From positions 62,001 through 126,000 of the forward strand of contig NZ_JAATVY010000002.1 of assembly GCF_011947195.1 (NCBI RefSeq): DNA of 64,000 nucleotides, read 5' to 3'. Made by a program: the position numbers and the translations under genes. Below are positions 44,942 to 52,392 of this stretch, piece by piece (position 1 is the first letter of the stretch; every line of letters begins with the position of its first letter). Source of the DNA: Planosporangium thailandense. Its GTDB lineage: Bacteria; Actinomycetota; Actinomycetes; Mycobacteriales; Micromonosporaceae. The notes below the pieces were generated by a model, which was not told the DNA's origin, ran no database searches, and saw nothing but the letters and a program-made list of their open reading frames with translations.

Positions 44942-45317
44942 GTTCACTCCTTCACGGGGCCCGAAGGGATGGCCCCGCCGACTGTGTGCGCATAGGTGAT
45001 GAACATCTATGCCCGAGCAGTATCACTCCCCTTGATCACGCTCACAAGGTACGGAGACCATTGCCGGCAACAGCAAGCTTGTTCTTCAGCCGTCCCTTGA
45101 AACGCTCGTGTCGTAAGAGATGTGGGTGTACCCCAGGCGTTCGGGCCGTTTGTGCCGGTTCGCTTCTCGCTTGTTGACTACTGTCACGTCGATCAATAAG
45201 GTCTCCCGGCCGGGATCGTCCAGCATGGTCACAACCCGGATCCCATCGACTTCAGAGCGTCAGGTCCACGCGCAATACGTTGCGCGCTCCCTGCCTGACA
45301 CAGCACACGCAAACGAG
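44942..45317. other. 376-bp divergent promoter region of the secreted pair
   Basis: No gene is supported. It must carry promoters for both secreted proteins. CTTGA-N6-TCACA (45031-45046) is a weak CRP-like site. Earlier in-frame starts for the subtilisin (ATG 45225 and others) lie here but lack ribosome sites. It is visibly more AT-rich than its flanks. Confidence 0.5.
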
Positions 45318-47336
45318 GTGTGGCAATTGGAGCACATTAGCGGGGGTTCATCCACGGCTGGAGCGCCGCGCAGAATCCTGGCGCGCACCGCGGTCGTACT
45401 GAGCGTCGGATTCGTGGCCGCCGGTCTGACCGGTGCCGGCGTCGCCGCCGCCGCTCCGCCCGACGGTGCGATCGTCAACGCCGACGCCGCCGATGCGGTC
45501 AAGAACAGCTACATCGTGGAGTTCAAGGCAGGCAGCGCCGAGTCCCGCGCCGTCGACTCCTCGGCCGGCAAGCTCGCCCGCGCGTACGGGGGTTCGGTGC
45601 GGCACTCGTACAAGAGCACCGTCAAGGGCTTCTCGGTCACGATGAGCGAGCAGGCCGCCAAGCGGTTGGCCGCCAACCCGGCCGTGGCGCGCGTCGAGCA
45701 GAACCGCACGGTCACGGCGACCGACACCCAGACCAACGCCGATTGGAATCTGGACCGCATCGACCATCCCAGTACTTTCGCCACCGACAACCTTCACAAC
45801 GACTACACGTACCCGAACACTGCCGCCAATGTGCACGCGTACATCATCGACAGCGGCATCCGGACCACCCACCATGACTTCGGTGGCCGGTCTGTCTTCG
45901 GGTACAACGCCATCGGCGGTCCGAACGACGACTGCTTCGGCCACGGCAGCCACGTCGCCGGCACCGTCGGCGGCGCCCGGGTCGGCGTGGCCAAGGGCGT
46001 GCAACTCGTCTCTGTGAAGGTGTTGGACTGCACCGGCAAGGGCACCGTCGACGCGGTCATCGCGGGCGTGGAGTGGGTGACGGCGCACGCAATCAAACCC
46101 GCCGTGGCCAACATGAGCCTGGGTGGCGATCCCGACCCCGCACTCGACAACGCGGTCGCGGCGTCCATCGCGTCCGGCATCACGTACACCGTCGCTGCCG
46201 GCAACGACAGCGCCAACGCGTGCAACTACTCACCAGCCCGCGTTCCGGGAGCGATCACCGTCGGTGCCAGCGGGATCGGCGATGGCCGCGCCTCGTTCTC
46301 CAACTACGGCACCTGTGTGGATCTCTTCGCCCCGGGCACATACATCAGCTCGGTTTACTACCTTGACGACTGGAGCTTCGTCCAGGACCAGGGCACCTCG
46401 ATGGCGAGCCCACACGCGGCGGGCGCCGCGGCCATCTACCTGCAGGCCCACCCGACCGCCACGCCCGCGCAGGTGCGCAACTCCCTCATCACCTACGCGT
46501 CAGCCGGCGTGATCGGCGACGCGGGGCCCGGCTCGCCCAACAGGCTCCTCAATGTCACCATCAACCAGGGTGCGGGCCCGGTCGGCTCGGGCAACCCGCC
46601 CGGCGGAGTTGGCGCCGCACAGATCCCGGGCGTGGAGCCGTCGCGCGTCAAGGCCGACTTCGACGGCGACGGCCGGGACGACGTCGCGCTCTTCTACGAC
46701 TACGGCAACGGCTACGTCTCGCTGTGGACGCTGACCGCCCTACCAGGCGGTGGGTTTGCCACGCCGGTCCTGCGCTGGTACGACGAGCACTGGGGTCGTG
46801 GCACGAAGTTCGTGACTGCCGGTGACTTCAACGGCGACGGCAAGGCGGACCTGGCGCTGTTCTACGACTACGGCAACGGCCACGTCACCCTGTTCACCCT
46901 GACCGCAACCGGAAATGGTGACGGTGGCTTCTCCGGTCCCGTACCCCGCTGGGACAAGGCTGTCTGGGGCACCCGTACGAAGTTCGTGACCACCGGCGAC
47001 TTCAACGGCGACGGCAAGACCGACGTCGGACTCTTCTACGACTACGGCAACGGACACGTCACCCTGTTCACCCTCACCGCCACCAGCAACGGCTTCGGCG
47101 ATTTCACCTCGGTCACCAGCCGCTGGGACGCCCCCTACTGGGGCACCGGCACCAAGTTCCTGACCACCGGCGACTTCAACGGCGACGGCAAGACCGACGT
47201 AGGACTCTTCTACGACTACGGCAACGGACACGTCACCCTGTTCACCCTCACCGCCACCGGCAGCGGGGCCGTCGGTTCCTTCGCCAGCCGCTGGGACGCC
47301 CCCTACTGGGGCAGCGGGACGCGCGCCATGTTGTGA
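45318..47336 (+). CDS. Secreted S8 subtilisin with I9 propeptide and FG-GAP-like repeats
   Basis: About 672 residues. A signal segment (RTAVVLSVGFVAAGLTGAGV) is followed by an inhibitor I9 propeptide (about 55-130, YIVEFKAG to VARVEQN) and a subtilisin domain with Asp178 (YIIDSGI), His212 (GHGSHVAG) and Ser361 (GTSMASPH). Four FG-GAP-like units (about 440-672) of the form GDFNGDGKTDVGLFYDYGNGHVTLFTLTA close it. The start is uncertain: GTG 45318 puts a twin-Arg head before the signal; ATG 45225 is possible. The repeats match those of the divergent beta-helix protein. Confidence 0.88.
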   Translation: MWQLEHISGGSSTAGAPRRILARTAVVLSVGFVAAGLTGAGVAAAAPPDGAIVNADAADAVKNSYIVEFKAGSAESRAVDSSAGKLARAYGGSVRHSYKSTVKGFSVTMSEQAAKRLAANPAVARVEQNRTVTATDTQTNADWNLDRIDHPSTFATDNLHNDYTYPNTAANVHAYIIDSGIRTTHHDFGGRSVFGYNAIGGPNDDCFGHGSHVAGTVGGARVGVAKGVQLVSVKVLDCTGKGTVDAVIAGVEWVTAHAIKPAVANMSLGGDPDPALDNAVAASIASGITYTVAAGNDSANACNYSPARVPGAITVGASGIGDGRASFSNYGTCVDLFAPGTYISSVYYLDDWSFVQDQGTSMASPHAAGAAAIYLQAHPTATPAQVRNSLITYASAGVIGDAGPGSPNRLLNVTINQGAGPVGSGNPPGGVGAAQIPGVEPSRVKADFDGDGRDDVALFYDYGNGYVSLWTLTALPGGGFATPVLRWYDEHWGRGTKFVTAGDFNGDGKADLALFYDYGNGHVTLFTLTATGNGDGGFSGPVPRWDKAVWGTRTKFVTTGDFNGDGKTDVGLFYDYGNGHVTLFTLTATSNGFGDFTSVTSRWDAPYWGTGTKFLTTGDFNGDGKTDVGLFYDYGNGHVTLFTLTATGSGAVGSFASRWDAPYWGSGTRAML

Positions 47337-47368
47337 CCTGTTCCGTGGGCTTGCGGGAAACGACAGCG

Positions 47369-47404
47369 AGGGGCTGGTCAGGGTATGTGCCCTGACCAGC
47401 CCCT
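47369..47404 (+). terminator. Hairpin terminator after the subtilisin gene
   Basis: AGGGGCTGGTCAGGG pairs perfectly with CCCTGACCAGCCCCT across TATGTG, about 30 bases after the stop. Confidence 0.85.
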
Positions 47405-47438
47405 TCGATTACGGAACGGACGACGTTGTTCGAGCCCT

Positions 47439-47552
47439 TCACCGGCGCGCGTCCACAGGCCGGCTGAGGATGCCGTCCGGGTCGTACAGGATCCGGTGCC
47501 CGTCGTTCATCACACAGCGCGTCCCCGCGTCGACGGGATCAGTCGCAGCCAC
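47439..47552 (-). CDS. Possible small protein, 37 residues
   Basis: A minus-strand frame starting at GTG encodes MAATDPVDAGTRCVMNDGH and ends SRPVDARR. Composition looks protein-like, but the only purine-rich site (GGAG) is about 12 bases upstream and no family is recognised. It could be a remnant of a decayed gene in the 354-bp gap between the subtilisin and the hydrolase. Confidence 0.25.
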   Translation of the reverse strand: MAATDPVDAGTRCVMNDGHRILYDPDGILSRPVDARR

Positions 47553-47690
47553 GACGGTGGGACCACTCCGACCTCGACGTCAAGGCCTGACGGCAACCGG
47601 ACCCGCATCGGTATCGGTGAACAAACCGCGGCACTATCTTGACATACAAGGACATCGGTCAACGCGAAAGTCGAACTAGCCGAGGTGCCC

Positions 47691-48605
47691 ATGGTTGACG
47701 ACGCTGCACAGGGGCCCGCCACCCGGCCCACCGTCAAGACGTGGCCGGGTCAGGCCGAGTACTTCGCGGCCTACGACGCCGTCCTGGCACGGTGGCCGGT
47801 TCCGGTCGAGTGTGTCGATCTGCCCTCGCCATACGGCACGACCCACGTCCACGTCTGCGGACCGCGCGACGGCACACCCCTGGTCCTGCTGCACGGCGGC
47901 GGAGCCACGTCGACCGTCTGGTTCGCGAACGTGGGCGAACTGAGCCGGACCCATCGGGTGTACGCGGTCGACACGATCGGAGGCGCCGGTCGCAGCGTCA
48001 ACGACGGCCGCCCCGTCGACAGCCTGGCCGGGTTCATGGAGTGGCTGGACGGTCTGTTCAGCGCACTGGGCCTCGACGGTGCGGCCCTGTGCGGCCACTC
48101 GTACGGCAGCTGGCTCGCGCTCAACTATGCCCTGCACGCGCCGCGGCGGGTACGCAGGCTCGCGCTGCTCGACCCGACCGACTGCTTCGCGGGCCTGCGG
48201 CCGAGCTACCGCCTGCGCGCCGTGCCGATGTTCGTCAAGCCGAGCGCCGAACGGGTGCGGGCCTTCATCAAGTGGGAGACCGCGGGCATGCCGGTCGATC
48301 CCGCGTGGCTGAAGCTGATGTGCCTGGCCAGCGAGTTCCCCGGCGCGAAAATCGTCATCCCGCGCCGTCCCGCCCCCGAGCGGCTGCGGGCCTCGACCGT
48401 CCCGACACTGCTGCTGCTGGCGGAGAAGAGCCGGGCGCACGACATCCACAAGGTGTCGGTCAATGCCCGCAGGTTCATGCCCCACATCGTCACCGCGGTC
48501 CTGCCCGCCGTCTCGCACCACTCCGTCCCGACCGAGCACCCCGAGCACCTCAATCGCGAACTAGGGGCGTTCCTCAACCCTTCGGCATCGCCTGGTCACA
48601 GCTGA
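47691..48605 (+). CDS. Alpha/beta hydrolase
   Basis: A 304-residue soluble hydrolase. The oxyanion region is VLLHGGGATSTVWF, the nucleophile elbow GHSYGSW, and the late histidine lies in AVSHHSVPTEHPE; an acidic member is in LLDPTD or LAEKSRAHD. The fold fits esterases, epoxide hydrolases or C-C hydrolases; the substrate is unknown. GAGG lies five bases before the ATG at 47691, which is preferred to the overlapping GTG at 47685. Confidence 0.87.
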   Translation: MVDDAAQGPATRPTVKTWPGQAEYFAAYDAVLARWPVPVECVDLPSPYGTTHVHVCGPRDGTPLVLLHGGGATSTVWFANVGELSRTHRVYAVDTIGGAGRSVNDGRPVDSLAGFMEWLDGLFSALGLDGAALCGHSYGSWLALNYALHAPRRVRRLALLDPTDCFAGLRPSYRLRAVPMFVKPSAERVRAFIKWETAGMPVDPAWLKLMCLASEFPGAKIVIPRRPAPERLRASTVPTLLLLAEKSRAHDIHKVSVNARRFMPHIVTAVLPAVSHHSVPTEHPEHLNRELGAFLNPSASPGHS

Positions 48606-48704
48606 CCAACACACTGCGACAGGTGGAGGGTCAGGAGTACGGCCTGCTCTGACCGGATCGGGTCGTACCGACATTCGGGGACGACCTTGTGTGAGGCTTC
48701 AGCG

Positions 48705-49199
48705 GTGGTTGACTTCCGTACTCGTCCGGCCAGCCCAACTGACGCCGATTTCCTGGTCGACATGCTCGTGGAGGCCGTCAACTGGCTACCCGAGCGCAAC
48801 TGGCCCCGCAAACAGATCATGGCGAACCCGGCGCTGGCCCACTATGTCAGCGGCTGGATGCGGCCGGATGACTTCGGCGTCGTTGCGCTGGACCCCACTG
48901 ACCGGCCGGTCGGCGCGGCGTGGCTCAGATACCTGACCGCTGCCGATCCGGGTTACGGATACGTGAGTGACGACGTCCCCGAACTGTCCATGGGCGTGGT
49001 GGAAGCGTGCCGCGGCCGAGGTGTGGGCCGGGTGCTCTTGCGTGCCGCTCTGGACGCCGCACGAGAACGTGGCGTGCCGGCCGTATCGCTCAGCGTCGAA
49101 CGGGCGAACTTCGCCGCACGGCTGTACCTCTCCGAAGGATTCCGTCCGGTCGAGTCGTTCGAGGACGCCGACACGATGGTCGCTGATATCGGGGCCTAG
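48705..49199 (+). CDS. GNAT family N-acetyltransferase
   Basis: A 164-residue acetyltransferase with the acetyl-CoA loop VVEACRGRGVGRVLLRAALDAA and the C-terminal ERANFAARLYLSEGFRPV segment. The acceptor is unknown. GTG at 48705 is eight bases after GAGG; a TTG at 48687 is in frame but has no ribosome site. It is convergent with flagellin, and the two stops overlap. Confidence 0.87.
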   Translation: MVDFRTRPASPTDADFLVDMLVEAVNWLPERNWPRKQIMANPALAHYVSGWMRPDDFGVVALDPTDRPVGAAWLRYLTAADPGYGYVSDDVPELSMGVVEACRGRGVGRVLLRAALDAARERGVPAVSLSVERANFAARLYLSEGFRPVESFEDADTMVADIGA

Positions 49200-50062
49200 C
49201 CCAGGAGTTTGAGAACGCCCTGCGGGGCCTGGTTGGCCTGGGCGAGCATCGCGGTGCCGGCCTGGCTGATGATCTGTGCCTTGGAGAAGGTGGCCATCTC
49301 CTGGGCCATGTCGGTGTCCGTAATGGACGACTTCGACGCTGAAAGGTTCTCCACCGCGACGTTCAGGTTGTTGATGGTGTGCTCGAGCCGGTTCTGGTAC
49401 GCGCCCAGGGTCGCCCGCACCCTCGATATTTCGTTGATCGAAAAGTCGTAGATCGAGAGCTGGGTAAAGTAGGGGTGGTTGATGTTCTGAAGTCCGGAGG
49501 GTGCGTTAACCGCCAGGTTGAGCGCGCTCACCCCCATGAAGCCACTTGTCCAGGTAACGCTACCGCTATTTTTCAGGTCAACGGTCATCGTCGACCCCGG
49601 ACCGGTGCCGGAGTCCACCTGAAAGACGCCGGCATAAGTACCGTCGAGCAGTTTCTGACCGCCGAACGTGGTCGTCGCCCCGATGTGGTCCAGTTCGTTG
49701 CACAACTGCTGGTACTCGGTGTTGATGTCACCCAGTGCGTTCGAGTCCTGGGAGCCCGTGTTGCCGTACGCGATCCAGAGCTCACGCATCCGCTGCAGGA
49801 TGGAACCGGTTTCTGCCAGCGCTCCGTCAGCCACCTGCACGACGTTGATGCCGTCCTGAGCATTGCGCGCAGCCACCTGCAGGCCACCGATCTGTGACCG
49901 GAGGCCTTCGCTGACCGCCAGGCCGGCCGCATCGTCGGCGGCCTTGTTGATTCGAAGACCCGACGACAGCCGCTGAAGCGAGGTCTGCATCGCCTTGTCG
50001 GTGGTGGCCAGGTTGCGGTAAGCACCCATCGCCGAGATGTTGGTGTTGATCCGAAGACCCAC
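49196..50062 (-). CDS. fliC: Flagellin
   Basis: A 288-residue flagellin with both conserved D0/D1 ends: N-terminal GLRINTNISAM and QRLSSGLRINKAADDAAGLAVSE, C-terminal ASKSSITDTDMAQEMATFSKAQI. The middle is short (about residues 150-205), so the filament surface domain is minimal. GTG at 50062 has GGAGG seven bases upstream. No other flagellar gene is nearby, so the rest of the apparatus must lie elsewhere. A sigma-28-type promoter precedes it. Such a gene implies motile spores or cells. Confidence 0.97.
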   Translation of the reverse strand: MGLRINTNISAMGAYRNLATTDKAMQTSLQRLSSGLRINKAADDAAGLAVSEGLRSQIGGLQVAARNAQDGINVVQVADGALAETGSILQRMRELWIAYGNTGSQDSNALGDINTEYQQLCNELDHIGATTTFGGQKLLDGTYAGVFQVDSGTGPGSTMTVDLKNSGSVTWTSGFMGVSALNLAVNAPSGLQNINHPYFTQLSIYDFSINEISRVRATLGAYQNRLEHTINNLNVAVENLSASKSSITDTDMAQEMATFSKAQIISQAGTAMLAQANQAPQGVLKLLG

Positions 50063-50117
50063 CGTGGTTCCTCCATGAACAAGCTCTGCCGATCCGTCCA
50101 TGGCCCGGCAGCCCTAT

Positions 50118-50144
50118 GTATCGGCACCGCGTCGACGCGCTTTA
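50118..50144 (-). promoter_or_regulatory. Sigma-28 (FliA/SigD-type) promoter of flagellin
   Basis: On the minus strand TAAA (50144-50141), 15 bases, then GCCGATAC (50125-50118). This matches the TAAA-N15-GCCGATAA pattern at 11 of 12 positions. The predicted start is about 48 bases before the flagellin GTG. Confidence 0.9.
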
Positions 50145-50512
50145 GATCATGGCGCGATGCTCCTCGAGGACGCCGGTTCGAGCTTCTGAATCTGTCCGGT
50201 CGGCGGTAGTCGGAGGATGTCGGACGGCACCGGACACCACCGGGCCGTACCGGTCTCGGCTACTGCCGCCCGGGGTCTGACGGCCCCTGTTCGGGCCTCC
50301 CGTACCGAAAGGACCCGCCATCCGGACCGGACCTGATTGCACACGTGACAACGGGGCAGTGGTGCCGCGCCCCGGCCGGGGATCCGAACGCCACGCCGAG
50401 CCTGCGGATGACCGCACCGCTGTACCTAGCAAGCGGCGCGCGGACCTCCGTGCCTCGGCGGGAACACCCGGCCACACAGCGCGATGCCAGCAACATTCAA
50501 GGAGGAGGACGG
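50145..50512. other. 368-bp region between flagellin promoter and the M23 peptidase gene
   Basis: No supported gene. An open frame from GTG 50345 joins the M23 gene in frame, but it lacks a ribosome site, and the strong GGAGGAGG before 50513 decides the start. The promoter for the M23 gene is presumably here; none is obvious. Confidence 0.5.
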
Positions 50513-51187
50513 ATGTCTTGGCTATCCGGCCAGGGTCGACGCTTGCGGATGCTCGCTTTCGTGTCAACGGTGGCAAGCACCGGCGCGCTTGGCCTGACCC
50601 CGCTGCCCGCTCACGCCGCCGGTCCACGACCGCTGTTCCAACTGCCGTTCCCGTGCGGCGAGCAGTGGTCGGCGACCACGTACTACGGACACAACCCGAT
50701 TGAAAAGATCGACTTCTTCCCAGTGACGGGCAAGACAGAAGGCCGACCGGTACTGGCGGACGCGGACGGTGTCGCCTACTCCGGCGGCAGCCCTGACTCT
50801 CGCGGCGGCTACCAGGTGGCCATCGACCACGGTAACGGCTGGGCCACCCTCTATCTACACCTCCAGGCGGGCAGTTTCAGGGTGCCTAACAACGGGCAAC
50901 GAGTGCACCAGGGCGAGCAGGTCGCGCGCGTCGGCAACACCGGCACCGACACCTCGGCGCCACACCTGCACTACGAGCAGGTGCGGGACGCGTACGTCAA
51001 CAGCAGCGGCGAACTGGTGTACGGCACTATCGTCCGGGCCATGTTCGACGGCAAGCTCGCGACCTACACGCCGGAGCACCCGCAGACGCTGACGAGCCAC
51101 AACTGCGACGACGGCAACTCCTCGGTCTCGGGTGACGGCCGAACCGTGGTGACGGCAAGCAGACCCAGCGGCCAGGTCATCGCCTAG
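50513..51187 (+). CDS. Secreted M23-family metallopeptidase-like protein
   Basis: A 224-residue protein: signal peptide (RRLRMLAFVSTVASTGALGL, cleavage near AHAA) and an LytM/M23 beta fold. The zinc ligands are likely His in YYGHNP, Asp in EKIDFF and the first His of HLHYE, giving HxxxxxxD and HxH. The spacing in the first motif is longer than the usual HxxxD, so activity on peptidoglycan crosslinks is likely but not certain. A C-terminal beta extension has SHNCDDGNSS. GGAGGAGG precedes the ATG. Confidence 0.82.
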   Translation: MSWLSGQGRRLRMLAFVSTVASTGALGLTPLPAHAAGPRPLFQLPFPCGEQWSATTYYGHNPIEKIDFFPVTGKTEGRPVLADADGVAYSGGSPDSRGGYQVAIDHGNGWATLYLHLQAGSFRVPNNGQRVHQGEQVARVGNTGTDTSAPHLHYEQVRDAYVNSSGELVYGTIVRAMFDGKLATYTPEHPQTLTSHNCDDGNSSVSGDGRTVVTASRPSGQVIA

Positions 51188-51379
51188 CTGTACCGACCTG
51201 CCCCGCGACCTCCTGCGGACGCGCTGCGCCGATCCCGATTCCGGCCGAGGCACACGCCGTACGACGGGGTTCCGTCGGCGGAAGGCACTGTGGACGCCGG
51301 ACGACGAGCCGGCTTCCGGCCGGACGACGGCTCTCGGCGCAGCGTGTCCAGCGCCGCAGCTCCGTGCGGGCTCCGTTGT

Positions 51380-51568
51380 CTACCGCTTCTGAGCCCGACA
51401 CCGCTTGAGGAGAGCGGTGATCTTCTCGTAGTCGGCCTTACCGTTCAGCTCGTCGAGAAGCTCGTCAGGGCAGAGCTCGTAGAGATCTCCCCACCACCGC
51501 CGGGCCTTGTTATCCCAGATGCGGTAGCCGCCCGGAACACCTCTGGCTACGTACCGTCTCCTAGCCAC
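51380..51568 (-). CDS. Small conserved-looking protein, 62 residues
   Basis: The frame starts at GTG with ARRRYVARGVPGGYRIWDNK and continues RRWWGDLYELCPDELLDELNG, a pattern of aromatic and acidic residues that looks like a real small fold, of a kind I associate with Micromonosporaceae hypotheticals. Function unknown. No strong ribosome site is seen, and the frame stays open upstream to 51595. Confidence 0.6.
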   Translation of the reverse strand: MARRRYVARGVPGGYRIWDNKARRWWGDLYELCPDELLDELNGKADYEKITALLKRCRAQKR

Positions 51569-51970
51569 AACGCACCCAACCGCAGTCGTCGGCACACCTC
51601 AACGCGCCACCCGCCACGATCACGACGCTGAGCGTACGAACGCCCGGCAAGGGTGGCGGTGGTCCCGAAGCCGACCGCTCGGCCCTGGTTGCACGTGGCG
51701 CTGCGTACTTAGTTGCCGAACTCTGCAGGCAGGCCGTCCGGGCGATCGGCAATCCAGGTCGGGGCGGCGGGCCGATCGACCGGCCCGCCGCCCCGACACT
51801 CACGACAGCTCGTTCTCGTCCTGAAGAACGAACTTGGTCCCGGCGCCCCAGCTGCCGTCGCTTCCCCAGGGCGCGGCGACAACGTGCCCATCCGATCCGA
51901 TCCCCGTACCGTCGTTGCTGGCCGCCCGCAGCCATCATTCGATCGACGTATCTCAACCTCGCGGGCGGGA
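51569..51970. other. 402-bp region without a supported gene
   Basis: Short frames exist on both strands but have Arg/Pro-rich shadow-like composition and no ribosome sites. The one clear element is the strong hairpin at 51758-51797. Confidence 0.5.
51758..51797. terminator. 16-bp perfect GC-rich hairpin
   Basis: GTCGGGGCGGCGGGCC and its exact complement flank an eight-base loop, about 170 bases downstream of the small membrane protein gene on the minus strand. Confidence 0.75.
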
Positions 51971-52252
51971 TCAGCGCCCGCCGACCTTCCGCACCAGGTC
52001 GACAATCGCAACCACCATGAGCGCTACCGACACCAGTAGGAACAAGACAGCGACGATGATCTGCGCTGCCGTCGCAAACGTACGGTCCCTCTGAAGATGG
52101 TCTGCGCTTCGCAGGGTCCGTCGTAAGTGACTGTCTCGGTAGCCACGGAAGTTCGTCACGATTCCCAGCGGCCACAGCGATATGGCTCCTGCCAGGATGA
52201 GCAGGTAGACGCACGTTCGCGTGCTGAGATCAGAAACTGTCTCGGCGGCCAA
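51971..52252 (-). CDS. Small membrane protein, 93 residues
   Basis: Two hydrophobic segments (YLLILAGAISLWPLGIV, about residues 16-32, and AAQIIVAVLFLLVSVALMVVAIVDLV split as AAQIIVAVLFLL and VSVALMVVAIV, about 62-87) flank a basic loop. TTG at 52252 is five bases after AGGAG. No family is recognised; it could be a small regulator or holin-like peptide, but nothing supports either. Confidence 0.6.
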   Translation of the reverse strand: MAAETVSDLSTRTCVYLLILAGAISLWPLGIVTNFRGYRDSHLRRTLRSADHLQRDRTFATAAQIIVAVLFLLVSVALMVVAIVDLVRKVGGR

Positions 52253-52344
52253 TCGCGCTCCTGTCCGTTACTGGCTGCCTCAGCGAAGCCACGACACCCA
52301 CAGACTGCCACAGAAGTTGACCTGGCATCGGAGGTGCAAAAGCA

Positions 52345-52378
52345 GTGGCGGTCCGGGGCAGAAGCCCCGGACCGCCAC
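52345..52378 (-). terminator. 15-bp hairpin terminator after the second subtilisin
   Basis: GTGGCGGTCCGGGGC pairs exactly with its complement across a four-base loop, 15 bases beyond the minus-strand stop. Confidence 0.88.
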
Positions 52379-52392
52379 CGTTCTGGCTGGTG

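Larger units (their letters stand above)
47337..47690. other. 354-bp intergenic region after the subtilisin
   Basis: It contains the terminator, the doubtful 37-residue frame, and near the hydrolase start TTGACA (47639-47644), which is also one arm of TTGAC-N14-GTCAA (47639-47662). The second half is a plausible promoter; no clear -10 is seen. Confidence 0.45.

Noticed and set aside
51709-52039. Open frames of about 100 codons on both strands
   Set aside because: No ribosome sites, low-complexity composition, and they overlap a strong hairpin and the small membrane protein gene.
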